This document shows, piece after piece, positions 53,371 through 62,521 of a stretch of 64,000 bases of DNA; the first letter of the stretch is position 1, and each line of letters opens with the position of its first letter. Origin of the DNA: JAGQPD01 sp020426865 (GTDB taxonomy: Bacteria; Planctomycetota; Planctomycetia; Pirellulales; Pirellulaceae); assembly GCA_041399065.1 (NCBI GenBank), contig JAWKTN010000010.1, positions 248,001 to 312,000 on the forward strand, in the 5' to 3' direction. Below the pieces are notes generated by a model. The model worked only from the letters and a program-made list of their open reading frames with translations. It made no database searches and was not told the origin of the DNA. The translations under genes and the position numbers were made by a program.

Positions 53371-56300
53371 TGGCCGGTCCCCAGTTGCTCGTAGTACTCC
53401 CGTACGGCACGCTCAAACCGCAGCGGCACCGGGTCGCGGTCAATCGGTACGATCGCATCACCCCCTTGACGACGTAGCACCTCTTCGGAAATCCGCTGCT
53501 GCAATTCGTGCAACGGTTTGATCACCGACATGTCGACCAGCTCCCAATTCGGTGCCTCCGAATGGCGGCGAACGTCTCGGCGAATCGTCCGCGCTTGCTC
53601 CCGAATCCGCGTCGCTTCCGCTCGCAACTCCGGAACGGAAATCATCTCTTCCACCTCCCGCAATCGATCTGACCATTCCACAAAGTCGTCACCACTAATC
53701 GGCGAGACAACGCGCTCTATCGGCCCGCGTATCACCTGATCCCAATCGTCCCACGCGCCACCAAGGAAATCGATGTCCCCGCCACCACGACGCAGTCCCC
53801 CATCATTCACTCGACTACCGCCGCGCTGCTGACCCGCTTGCTGCTGTTGCCCGCCTTGCGGTTCCCCGCCTTGCTGCCGATCGCCCTGTTGTTGCCCTCC
53901 CTGCTGTTGCCCTCCCTGCTGTTGCCTTCCTTGCTGTTGTCCTCCCTGCTGTCCCTCTTGTTGCTGTCCCTCTTGTTGCTGTCCCTCTTGTTGCTGTCCC
54001 TCTTGCTGCTGTCCCTCTTGCTGCTCATCGCGCCCACCGCCTTGTTGTCGATCTTGCGATTGACCATCCTGCGGTCGGGTAGTTTGGCGTTGTCCACCGC
54101 GTTGCTGCCCGTCCTGTTGTTGCCCGTCCTGTTGCGGTCCGTCCGGCTGTCGCCCGTCCTGTTGCTGCCGCTGTTGATTGCTTTCGCGAGTGGCTCCTTG
54201 CTGTGGTTCCCCCTCCTGCCCTTGAGCCGCGTTGTTGTCACTATCGGCGCGGCGCTGGTTCGCGACGTTGGTTTCGCGCGCAACTTCGTTCTGTACATCT
54301 TCGGTTAGCTGTCGCAATTGCTGCTCCGCTCGGCGAAGTGCGTCGGTTTCATCCCCCAGGACGCTTTCTGCGGCGCGTTCGATGCCTTCGCGCAGTCGTT
54401 CGATTTGTTCGCGAGCGACTTGTTCCTCTTGTCGCGCGTTTTCCCGGAGACCAGCCTGCCACATCACCCGCGCGCGATTGAGATTCTGCTGGGGATTGTT
54501 CATTTCCGCGTCGCGGTAGGTATCGTAGAGTTCCTCGGCGAGCAGGGGTTCGATTTGTTCGGCTTCTTCCACGGTGTCGCGGATCTGCTGGACAAGCTCA
54601 TCCACTCGCAGTCGCTGGTCGTTCAAGCGTTCGCCGAGATCCTCGTTCGGGTTCTCGCTGCGAAGCGACGGAGGTTCATCACCGACTGGCTGGCCGTCCT
54701 CCATTTGCTGGGCGATGTCCCGTTGTCGGCGTTCGACTTCCTGGACTTGCTCACGCATCTGTCGCATTTGTTCGGTAAATTGATCGGAGGTCCGATTTTG
54801 AAATTCATCGCGTAACTCTTCGAATTGATCCTGAGCGCGACTTCCTTCGGCGGCAGCACGAGAAACTTGCCCTTGCTCAAGTGCTTCGGAAGCCTGTCGA
54901 GCGTTTTCGCGCGCTTGCTCCATCTGTTCCCGCTGCTCGGACATCCGTTCTTGGTTCTGCGGTTGCTCCATGCGATCGCGCAACTCGTCGGCATCGCGCA
55001 AAATCTGTTGCTGCTCTTCGCGCAGCCGCTTCAATTGCCGTTCGATTTCCTCGCGTTCATCCGGTGTCTGAGCCGCTTCCAATGCTGACTGCAGTTCCTT
55101 GACGCGTTCATTCAAATCGTCTTGCCGTCGTGCAAGCTCCCGCAACCGATTCAAAACTTGACGGTCTTCGCGCTGCTCGGCCGTCTCTTCTTGAGGCTGC
55201 GCCAGATTCTGTGTCTCATATCGGTTCCGATCTTCGCGCAGTTCCAACTGCTGCAATTGCTGCTGCATGCGATTCGAGCTGCTGTTCTGGCTGCTTTGTT
55301 GCTGTTGTTGTTGCTGGTTGGCACGCACCACTTCATGTTCGCGGGCGCGTAGCCTGAGCATGGACTGATAGGCGGATTGTTCCGCTGCCAATGCCGGCCG
55401 CAATGCCGATATGTCACGCTCGTCGTGCGCTTTCGTCAACTCTTCCACAGCGCGATCGATATGTCGATACACTTCCTCGGCATATTCTATCGATTGCGGA
55501 TCGGACAGCTGCGATGCCAACTCGTCGGCCTGCTGCCGAACAGCCGCCTGGGATTCGGCGATGAGCTGCGTGTCCGCGTCAAACGTTGCGGAGGGCTCGT
55601 CTCCCTTTTCACGTCGAATCAGATTCCACGTCGCCGTAATTACTTGTTTTTGCAGATCAGCCACTTGTTCGGCGCGGGCTGCGTTTTGATTGCCTTGCTG
55701 TTGCTGCTGCTGTTGCTGACGCTGCTGCTGGCCATCCGTCGGTTGCTGACCTTGTCGGAAGATCTCTTCGAAATGACGGACCTCAGCAAAATACATGTCG
55801 CTGTCGACTCGGCGAGTCGTCCCGTCGGCGGCGGTATCTTCGGCCCAGAAGTGATAGCTGACCAATTGATCTGGTTCGGCGTTTAACGCCTCCATTGCCA
55901 CCAACTGCTCCACCGTCACCCGCTGCCTGGCCGCAATGTTGTGGGCCAAGATCCGCTCTTGCTCCTCGTCACCGGCGATCGCAAAACTCACACCGACTCG
56001 CTTCACTCCGTAATCGTCCCACGCGCTGGCCGCCAACGATAACTCTTCCAGCGGTGACACTTGCACGTCTCTACCAGGTTGCACGAGCTTCAGGTCAGGT
56101 GGACGATTCGGAAGCACGTTGAGGACGAATTCGGCGGTCACTTGATTCTCACGCCCATCGGAGTCGCGCAGCCTCAATTCCAGCTTCCGAGTACGATCGC
56201 AGGCAACAACGCCCCGGACAACCGTGCCATCCTCGGCATCGGCAGACAATTCGTAAGTCTCATCATCTCGCGATACAAGCCGCGATTCCGCAACCGGTTT

Positions 56301-57272
56301 GTTTAATTTGCAGGTAAAATAGACCTCCGTTCCTTCGACCACGGACACGCGCCGCACGTCCTGAACCAGGCGATGCTCCATGTTCGTGTAACTGGGATAC
56401 CGCAATTCGGCATCGGCACGTTCAAGACGCGGATATTCGAAGACGGTAACGCGATAGTTGTCGGATGTGTGCCCAGCAAACTCGACGTGATACTCCAGCG
56501 GTGTGGCGACCTGTGCGATCCGCCCGCCAAAGATCGGATCGTCCAAACTCTTGGACATCGATTGCCGCTCAGTCGATTCGGCGCCGTCGCGGAATACCAA
56601 CGTCGTTTCCGGTGGCAACTGGCCCGCAAAACGGGCGATCACCAACAGACTGGTTCCCTTTTCAATTTCCGTGTCGCCCGGTTCGACCGAAACCTCGTAT
56701 TGCCCTGCGTCCGTCGCCGCCTCGTCAAAGGCCAATGTCGGCTGCTCGCTACTCGAATTCCGTCGAGCGCCAATCGTGCTGAGGGCCGCTAGTGCCACGA
56801 GCACTGCCAGTAATCCGGTAGAACTTGCCACGCGACTCCATAGCACGCGTGACGCGGGCACAATGTCCAACCACTGGTGCGTTTGTGAATGCTCGACGAC
56901 CCGGCTGATGACCGCCTGCTGCAAAAACCCGTAACGACCCGCTGGCAACGCGGGACGCTGCTCGACGGCTGCTAACAATGAAGAATCAAGATCGGGAAAG
57001 GCGTGTTCGAGTTTTCGGGCGATCCAAAGTCCCTGATTCTGTGTCCCGCGCGTTGCCAGCCACATCGAGGCCAACGTTGTCGCGACAGCAACCGCTGCCA
57101 TGACCGGCAGCGCCAAATTCCACGTCCAACCGAAACGCAATAACGCGGCCGCCAGCACGGTCACGACACACGCCAGAGACCACCACGCAATCGATAGCGC
57201 TATCCGCAGACGCTGGCGACGACATCGACTGCCAGCTTTATTCAAAACGTGACGCAAATAGGCATGGCTCAT
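53367..57272 (-). CDS. 1301-residue DUF4175-like membrane protein with Q/E/R-rich coiled coil
   Basis: Two N-terminal helices (IAWWSLACVVTVLAAALLRF, LPVMAAVAVATTLASMWLA) then a beta-sandwich domain (residues ~190-480), as in DUF4175-type membrane proteins. From ~485 to ~990 it is one long Gln/Glu/Arg coiled coil with many QQ runs (NQQQQQQQSSQNSSSNRMQQ). Residues ~1010-1150 are low-complexity: GQQQE/GQQQG repeats, encoded by five tandem 15-bp units (53951-54025) and degenerate neighbours. The last ~140 residues are ordered (GAWDDWDQVIRGPIERVVS). Gene order next to VWA and MoxR genes is conserved in planctomycetes. Function unknown; probably an envelope complex partner. Confidence 0.82.
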   Translation of the reverse strand: MSHAYLRHVLNKAGSRCRRQRLRIALSIAWWSLACVVTVLAAALLRFGWTWNLALPVMAAVAVATTLASMWLATRGTQNQGLWIARKLEHAFPDLDSSLLAAVEQRPALPAGRYGFLQQAVISRVVEHSQTHQWLDIVPASRVLWSRVASSTGLLAVLVALAALSTIGARRNSSSEQPTLAFDEAATDAGQYEVSVEPGDTEIEKGTSLLVIARFAGQLPPETTLVFRDGAESTERQSMSKSLDDPIFGGRIAQVATPLEYHVEFAGHTSDNYRVTVFEYPRLERADAELRYPSYTNMEHRLVQDVRRVSVVEGTEVYFTCKLNKPVAESRLVSRDDETYELSADAEDGTVVRGVVACDRTRKLELRLRDSDGRENQVTAEFVLNVLPNRPPDLKLVQPGRDVQVSPLEELSLAASAWDDYGVKRVGVSFAIAGDEEQERILAHNIAARQRVTVEQLVAMEALNAEPDQLVSYHFWAEDTAADGTTRRVDSDMYFAEVRHFEEIFRQGQQPTDGQQQRQQQQQQQQGNQNAARAEQVADLQKQVITATWNLIRREKGDEPSATFDADTQLIAESQAAVRQQADELASQLSDPQSIEYAEEVYRHIDRAVEELTKAHDERDISALRPALAAEQSAYQSMLRLRAREHEVVRANQQQQQQQSSQNSSSNRMQQQLQQLELREDRNRYETQNLAQPQEETAEQREDRQVLNRLRELARRQDDLNERVKELQSALEAAQTPDEREEIERQLKRLREEQQQILRDADELRDRMEQPQNQERMSEQREQMEQARENARQASEALEQGQVSRAAAEGSRAQDQFEELRDEFQNRTSDQFTEQMRQMREQVQEVERRQRDIAQQMEDGQPVGDEPPSLRSENPNEDLGERLNDQRLRVDELVQQIRDTVEEAEQIEPLLAEELYDTYRDAEMNNPQQNLNRARVMWQAGLRENARQEEQVAREQIERLREGIERAAESVLGDETDALRRAEQQLRQLTEDVQNEVARETNVANQRRADSDNNAAQGQEGEPQQGATRESNQQRQQQDGRQPDGPQQDGQQQDGQQRGGQRQTTRPQDGQSQDRQQGGGRDEQQEGQQQEGQQQEGQQQEGQQQEGQQGGQQQGRQQQGGQQQGGQQQGDRQQGGEPQGGQQQQAGQQRGGSRVNDGGLRRGGGDIDFLGGAWDDWDQVIRGPIERVVSPISGDDFVEWSDRLREVEEMISVPELRAEATRIREQARTIRRDVRRHSEAPNWELVDMSVIKPLHELQQRISEEVLRRQGGDAIVPIDRDPVPLRFERAVREYYEQLGTGQ
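53951..54025 (-). repeat. 15-bp minisatellite (GQQQE coding)
   Basis: Five exact-length units, GTCCCTCTTGTTGCT three times then GTCCCTCTTGCTGCT twice, inside the low-complexity part of the 1301-residue gene. Adjacent sequence from 53830 to 54180 is degenerate repeats of the same kind. Unit number could vary among strains without breaking the frame. Confidence 0.8.
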
Positions 57273-59548
57273 ACCGCAGCTCCCACGGTTTGTGTACGAC
57301 GATTCGATTCATATCCCGACAGTACGGTCTCAACAACCAGCACAATCAATCCCGTCACGAGCAACCACTTCCAAATCTTCTGACGATGCTCCAGCTCCAC
57401 ATCCTGCAGATATCGCATCTCCGCAACTTGCTCGGTCGCCGTCGGTTGCTCGCCCAGGACGACCCCGTATTGTTCCAGCCGCTGCAATTCCATTGGCGCA
57501 GTGTTGCTCTCGCGCCGGTCCAAATTGACGGCGAACAAGGTGCGCTCATCGCCCACGGCTAATTCATACACCCCCGGGACCGACATCTCGGAATACGCTA
57601 TTTCTTCTTGCGCCAATTCGATCGTGTCACCGATCGGCAGCGTCAATTGGCGAACCTCGCCGGCCTTGGGCTCTGGCAGCGTGATCGTTTCGCCTACAAA
57701 GTAGGAAGCCGCGATGGGCGAGTTCTCCGCACACAGATCCACCAGTCCATTGATGAGCGGAACGAATTTTGTAGACAATGCCATGTTGCTGTCTCGTGGC
57801 TGCCATCCGCTAGTCATTCCCCACACCAATCCCGACCCCAGCGGCTGGTGCCACAGCGCAGGCGTGTGATCGTCGAATCGCACGAGCACGCGCTGATGGG
57901 TGTCGGCCCCGTTTTCGGCTCCAACATCCGCCTCAGCATCTAATTCCACCCGCCGCACGTTCCAAAATTGGATCTTCGTGAAATCGTTAAATCGCGCATC
58001 GGCCATCGGCGCGAGCAGTGGATGCGCGAAGTCGATGTCGGCCCACAATGAATAGCGACGCCGGATGTTCACGTCCGTCTCGGTATCGACACTCGTTGAC
58101 GCAGCGGAATCGGCCGCCGTCGCCGCCGACTGCACACCGTCAAGCACCTCGGACCAGGCCTTGACCATCGCGTCACTGGTAAACACGATCAACGCATTCG
58201 CACCACGCCGGCAATAGTCGAGGACCCGCCGACGATGTTCCACGCTAGCCACCGACGTCGCCACTAGCAACTCTGGAAACGCATCGCGGTCTAACTGACC
58301 AACCGCCGGATCCGGCAACTCCGCCGTCACTAACGGCTGACGCGTGTCGATCCGCTGCCATTGATATTCTCGCGTGGCCGTGTTGATCAATGCCTTCTGC
58401 AAATAGTAGTAAGCGCCGTCGGCATCGTCCGGTTCGTCTTCTCCCAAATAAACCATGTTCATTACCTGTCGGCGCGGCGGCACCAAATAAAAACGATTGT
58501 CGAAATCTTCAGTATCGCCCGTCAGCTCAAGCGTATTGGCCGCGATCGTCGTATCATCGCGTGCCAACCCCAAGACATGGCTCTTGCCCGGCAGCACATA
58601 ACAAGGCACATGCTCCAGCCTGCGATCGCCACCATCCACCGACATCACCCACCCCACTTGAAACTGCTCCCGCTCTGCATCAGCACTACTGTAGACGCGC
58701 ACCCGCGTCGCATTAGTCTGCGAGAGAACGAACTCCTCGTCGGCGTTTTGCCGAGCGACCTCGAGTGTGGCGTTGGAGGAATGAGGCAACGAGAGAGCTC
58801 GAACGGTTACGTGGACGTTGTCGGGCCAGCTTTGCGCCTGCAAGGATTCCGTCATGGCCCCTTGTTGCAGGTCGCTGATCAGGACAATCTGTAGACTCTT
58901 GCGTTCTTCGGCTTGGGTGGTGGCCGCCTGACTCGCTTCGTCGCTCGCCGTCGCCGCGGCCGAACGCGTCGCGGGTTCTATGGCAAGGAGTTCCGCGGCG
59001 GCGGTGACCAGTGCGCGGCCGAGGTTGGTCGCCTCCCAACTGGGAGTGAGGCCTTTCAGTTTTTCAGTAATGGCGGCGCGGCGGTCGTCGGTGCCATCGA
59101 CGGCGGGGCGAAGGAAATCGAGTTGCCGATCGAGTTGGTTGCCAAACGTGAAGAGAGCGATTTCGTCGGTGGCTTCTAGATCGTCGAGCACCTTGTCGAC
59201 TTCGGCCTGCGCCTGGGACCACAGATCACCGCGGCGCATGCTGGCGCTGTTGTCGAGCACGACGGCGATTCGGCGGCCGGGGGCGCCGAGCAACGGCGCG
59301 AGGGACTGGTTGCGCCAAAACGGACGCATAAACGCCAGGGACAACATAATCAGGGCGGTGGCACGCAACAGTAACAGCAGCCATTGATCAAGTGTGCTGC
59401 GGCGGGTCAGGCGCGGCGGCGACGGATCGAGAAACATCAGCGAACTGAACGGCTGACGGCCTTTGGGCGTCTTGCGGATCAGATGAAAGACGATGGGGAA
59501 GGCGACGGTCAGCGCGCCCAATCCGAACAGCCACGCCAGGACGCTCAT
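57269..59548 (-). CDS. BatA-type protein: N-terminal aerotolerance domain plus VWA
   Basis: 759 residues. It opens with the BatA N-terminal domain (MSVLAWLFGLGALTVAFPIV then FHLIRKTPKGRQPFSSLMFL), a second helix (QWLLLLLRATALIMLSLAFM) and then VWA: D99, S101 and S103 of the MIDAS (VVLDNSASMRRGD) with TFGNQLDRQLDF. After the VWA come Ig-like sandwiches (VWGMTSGWQPRDSNMALS) and a GATase-like stretch. It ends in a membrane helix (WKWLLVTGLIVLVVETVLSG). The overlaps (four bases at each end) place it firmly in the operon. Such proteins work with a MoxR ATPase in envelope assembly or stress; the exact role here is not known. Confidence 0.88.
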   Translation of the reverse strand: MSVLAWLFGLGALTVAFPIVFHLIRKTPKGRQPFSSLMFLDPSPPRLTRRSTLDQWLLLLLRATALIMLSLAFMRPFWRNQSLAPLLGAPGRRIAVVLDNSASMRRGDLWSQAQAEVDKVLDDLEATDEIALFTFGNQLDRQLDFLRPAVDGTDDRRAAITEKLKGLTPSWEATNLGRALVTAAAELLAIEPATRSAAATASDEASQAATTQAEERKSLQIVLISDLQQGAMTESLQAQSWPDNVHVTVRALSLPHSSNATLEVARQNADEEFVLSQTNATRVRVYSSADAEREQFQVGWVMSVDGGDRRLEHVPCYVLPGKSHVLGLARDDTTIAANTLELTGDTEDFDNRFYLVPPRRQVMNMVYLGEDEPDDADGAYYYLQKALINTATREYQWQRIDTRQPLVTAELPDPAVGQLDRDAFPELLVATSVASVEHRRRVLDYCRRGANALIVFTSDAMVKAWSEVLDGVQSAATAADSAASTSVDTETDVNIRRRYSLWADIDFAHPLLAPMADARFNDFTKIQFWNVRRVELDAEADVGAENGADTHQRVLVRFDDHTPALWHQPLGSGLVWGMTSGWQPRDSNMALSTKFVPLINGLVDLCAENSPIAASYFVGETITLPEPKAGEVRQLTLPIGDTIELAQEEIAYSEMSVPGVYELAVGDERTLFAVNLDRRESNTAPMELQRLEQYGVVLGEQPTATEQVAEMRYLQDVELEHRQKIWKWLLVTGLIVLVVETVLSGYESNRRTQTVGAAV

Positions 59549-60573
59549 CGACCACCCCCTTTGCCGGCGACGTTCTTCATTCCACGACGGATGACCGACC
59601 GACCCCGGCGCATCCGGGCTTGTAGGAAATCGAACAGCGCCACGTCGAGTGGCTGGTTGGTATGGGCGATGATCAAATCGATTCCCAAATCATCGCAAAT
59701 TGTTTGCAGATCGGCGGCATGCTGCCGAAACCGTCGCAGGTATTGTTCGCGAGCGACATCGGGATCGATATAGAGTTCTTTTCCCGATTCGTGATCGAGG
59801 AACATGGCAGGGGTAGTGAAGTCAAACGAAGTCTCGCTGGGGTCGAGCACACGGACAATCACGACCTCATGGCCGCGCGAGCGGAGGTATCCCAGATCCT
59901 TGGCAAGGCGATCGAGTGGCGTTAGCAGATCGGAGATGATCACAATCAGTCCGCGTTTGGTGACCACTTGCGCAACACGCTCCAATGGCTGCGACATACG
60001 AGTGTCTGTTCCAGCGACTTCTTGTTCCAATGCCATGATCACGCGGTGCAAGTGTCCGGGCCGATAGCGCGCTGGCAAATAGTTGCGCACCTCTTCGTCA
60101 AAGGTCATCAATCCCACTGCATCGCGTTGCATCACGAGGAAGTAGGCCAGGGTGGCAGCGGCGGTGCGGGCGTATTCGGCCTTATCGAACGATAGCGATC
60201 CGTAGCCCATCGAGCGGCTAAAGTCGACGACAAACGTGCAGCGCAGGTTCGTCTCGTCTTCGTAGCGTTTGATATAGAAGCGGTCGGACCGAGCAAACAA
60301 TTTCCAATCAACAAAGCGAGGATCATCGCCGGGGGTGTATTGCCGATACTCCGTGAACTCCACGGATACGCCGTGAAACGGGCTGCGATGAATGCCACTG
60401 ATAAACCCTTCGACCACCACCTTGGCCCGCAATTCCAGATGCTTAATACGGATTACCGTTTCGGGATCGATACCCGCGGCAGTCCGTGCGGGAGGTGCAG
60501 CGGTCGCGGTACTCCCGCCAGCGGGGGTTGCGGCGGATCGCAATCGTGATGTTTTTCTTTGGAACAGGGCCAT
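59545..60573 (-). CDS. DUF58 family protein (MoxR partner)
   Basis: The start is set at 60573 (MALFQRKTSRLRSAATP), where ATG overlaps the MoxR stop (TGATG); the longer frame upstream is arginine-rich out-of-frame sequence from the MoxR gene. 342 residues. The family signature is complete: GISGIHRSPFHGVSVEF-type entry, YRQYTPGDDPRFVDWKLFAR, SDRFYIKRYEDETNLR, then a VWA-like half with FVVDFSRSMGYG and IVIISDLLTPLD. DUF58 proteins act beside MoxR ATPases and BatA in prokaryotic envelope or chaperone systems. Cytoplasmic. It overlaps the next gene by four bases, so the cluster is translationally coupled. Confidence 0.92.
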   Translation of the reverse strand: MALFQRKTSRLRSAATPAGGSTATAAPPARTAAGIDPETVIRIKHLELRAKVVVEGFISGIHRSPFHGVSVEFTEYRQYTPGDDPRFVDWKLFARSDRFYIKRYEDETNLRCTFVVDFSRSMGYGSLSFDKAEYARTAAATLAYFLVMQRDAVGLMTFDEEVRNYLPARYRPGHLHRVIMALEQEVAGTDTRMSQPLERVAQVVTKRGLIVIISDLLTPLDRLAKDLGYLRSRGHEVVIVRVLDPSETSFDFTTPAMFLDHESGKELYIDPDVAREQYLRRFRQHAADLQTICDDLGIDLIIAHTNQPLDVALFDFLQARMRRGRSVIRRGMKNVAGKGGGR

Positions 60574-61586
60574 CAGCGTCCTGGCATACTTACGTGGTCG
60601 AGTAATTGATTGATAATCGCGTCGACGGTGACACCCTCGGCCTCGGCACGGTATCCGAGCAGGATCCGATGTCGCAGTGTGGGGTGGACCAGAGCCCGCA
60701 CGTCTTCGACGGAAACGTTTACACGACCTTCGACCAGAGCTCGGGCCTTGGCCCCCAGCACAAGGTATTGTGCGGCGCGGAGTCCCGCGCCCCAGCTGAC
60801 CCAATCGTTCACGAAACTGGGGGCATGTTCGCGTCCGGGTCGGCTGGCATCTGCCAGGCGGACAGCATATCGAACCAGGTCTTCGGCAATCGGGACTTTG
60901 CGGACGACATCATGGAAACGTCGCACGTCGTCACCGGAGAAGAGCTGCGCGATCGGTTCGGCCTTGCGCGACGTGGTCTGCGTGACAACGGCGACTTCAT
61001 CGTCTTCGGGTAGATAGTCGATACGGACGTTGAACATGAAGCGATCGAGCTGGGCCTCTGGAAGTGGATAGGTCCCTTCCATTTCGATGGGATTCTGCGT
61101 GGCCAACACGAAAAACGGTTCGTCCAGCGTATGCCGGTGACCACCCGCAGTCACTTGATGCTCCTGCATCGCTTCGAGCAACGCGGCTTGCGTTTTAGGC
61201 GGAGTGCGATTGATTTCGTCAGCCAGCAGGACATTGGCAAATACCGGCCCGGGAACGAATTGCAGTTCGCGGCGGCCGCCGGGCAGTTCTTGTAGGATTT
61301 CGGTACCAGTAATATCCGCGGGCATCAGATCGGGCGTAAACTGAATCCGCTGGAATTTCAAGTCAAAAATCTGGGCGATGGAACGTACCAACAAAGTCTT
61401 GGCCAGACCTGGGGCACCAGTGATCAGGCAATGGCCGCCGGCGAACAAGCAGATCAGTAGCTGCTCGGTAACCTCTCGCTGGCCAATAATCGCTTTGGAT
61501 AATTCACCAAAGATCCGCTGGCGACCTTCGCGCAGCATCGCAACGGCTTGCTGTTCTTCGGCATATTCGTGAATCTCTGAAGTCAC
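60573..61586 (-). CDS. MoxR-type AAA+ ATPase
   Basis: 337 residues from a GTG with AGGAG ten bases upstream. Walker A is GAPGLAKT (residues ~57-64), Walker B LLADEINR, sensor 1 ATQNP, and the arginine-finger region AQLDRFMF; all are standard for MoxR. The insertion PADITGTEILQELPGGRREL (MoxR helix-2 insert) is present. The C-terminal lid domain is complete (LGAKARALVEGRVNVSVEDV). It should hydrolyse ATP and act as a chaperone for a VWA partner; the next genes are the expected DUF58 and BatA. 84 bases separate it from DUF4159 upstream, so a promoter or leader could lie there. Confidence 0.95.
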   Translation of the reverse strand: MTSEIHEYAEEQQAVAMLREGRQRIFGELSKAIIGQREVTEQLLICLFAGGHCLITGAPGLAKTLLVRSIAQIFDLKFQRIQFTPDLMPADITGTEILQELPGGRRELQFVPGPVFANVLLADEINRTPPKTQAALLEAMQEHQVTAGGHRHTLDEPFFVLATQNPIEMEGTYPLPEAQLDRFMFNVRIDYLPEDDEVAVVTQTTSRKAEPIAQLFSGDDVRRFHDVVRKVPIAEDLVRYAVRLADASRPGREHAPSFVNDWVSWGAGLRAAQYLVLGAKARALVEGRVNVSVEDVRALVHPTLRHRILLGYRAEAEGVTVDAIINQLLDHVSMPGR

Positions 61587-61670
61587 CGTGTTGTCGCTCC
61601 TGTGTCGTATCGTTCGTCGAAAATGTGGTTCATCGATCGCCAGTCGCCGATCGTGCCACTTGTTTTGGCA

Positions 61671-62510
61671 TCAATGTGTCATTGCATAGGTGACAATATT
61701 GATCCCCAGTGGGTAGGCGAATTTCTCCGAATAGTTTTCAAAATAGCCCTGATTCATACCTTCCTGTTCCCAACCGTCCCCGAGATCGGTATTGTGGCAA
61801 ATGATCATCATCAACCGGTCGTTGTCATCGAAGACGCCACGATAGTGGGCCTCACGCGCATCCCACCGTTCCGTCAACTGACCATTCAAGTAGTGATGCA
61901 CGCTGGGGATGATCGGTTTTTCCTTCAGGTCATACACGATGTGAAAGATCTCGTGTTCCAAAGGCAGCTCTTGCGGTTCGCGGTCCGGAAACACAAGCTT
62001 CAATTGCTGATAAAACACGTACCATTCGTCCTCACCCCAGAAGTCGTCGACCATCATGAAGCCGCCATTGAGCAGATAGTTTCGCATTCCGGCTACTTCA
62101 GTTGGTGACAATTCGATATTGCCTGGCTCGAGCAAATAGACAAACGGGTAATTCAAAATCTCCGGATCATCCAGGTCCACGATCACACCATCGGGGTGAA
62201 CCTTCAGCGATGTTAGCTGCTGCAGTCGGAACGAGAAATTCAGATCGCTGTCGGGATAGTCCGTTCTCCAGCCTCCCCGACCCCAACCATTTCCGCCCCA
62301 TGACGTATATCGGACTCGGGCAAACGTAAAGATATCGTCCCGAAACGCTTCATCGTTCTTCCATTCCGGCACACCACCACGAAACGACCCGGGACGATCG
62401 TCCCAGCCTCGCCGGCCGCGGCGCTGTGCCAAGGTTACACCTGCCACTAGCAAGAAGCACAGGCACATGGCGAATGTGCGGCGTCTTGTCCGGGATCCAA
62501 TCAGCGTCAT
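61671..62510 (-). CDS. DUF4159 exported protein
   Basis: 279 residues with a signal peptide (MCLCFLLVAGVTLAQ). A basic RRGRRGWDD spacer is followed by the DUF4159 domain: FTFARVRYTSWGGNGWGRGG, YPFVYLLEPGNIELSPTEVA, NGGFMMVDDFWGEDEW, FPDREPQELPLEHEIFHIVY and ICHNTDLGDGWE. DUF4159 has a GATase1-like fold with no known activity and is commonly found beside MoxR/DUF58/BatA genes. It ends 85 bases before the MoxR start and begins 12 bases after the gluzincin gene, so it sits in the same operon. Confidence 0.9.
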   Translation of the reverse strand: MTLIGSRTRRRTFAMCLCFLLVAGVTLAQRRGRRGWDDRPGSFRGGVPEWKNDEAFRDDIFTFARVRYTSWGGNGWGRGGWRTDYPDSDLNFSFRLQQLTSLKVHPDGVIVDLDDPEILNYPFVYLLEPGNIELSPTEVAGMRNYLLNGGFMMVDDFWGEDEWYVFYQQLKLVFPDREPQELPLEHEIFHIVYDLKEKPIIPSVHHYLNGQLTERWDAREAHYRGVFDDNDRLMMIICHNTDLGDGWEQEGMNQGYFENYSEKFAYPLGINIVTYAMTH

Positions 62511-62521
62511 GCAAATCTCCC

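Noticed and set aside
53951..54025. CRISPR-like array
   Set aside because: The repeats are contiguous 15-bp units without spacers and lie inside a coding frame.
53838..54308. Leucine-rich plus-strand frame of 156 codons
   Set aside because: It is the antisense of the CAG/CAA-rich (Gln) tract; leucine runs are simply CTG/TTG complements.
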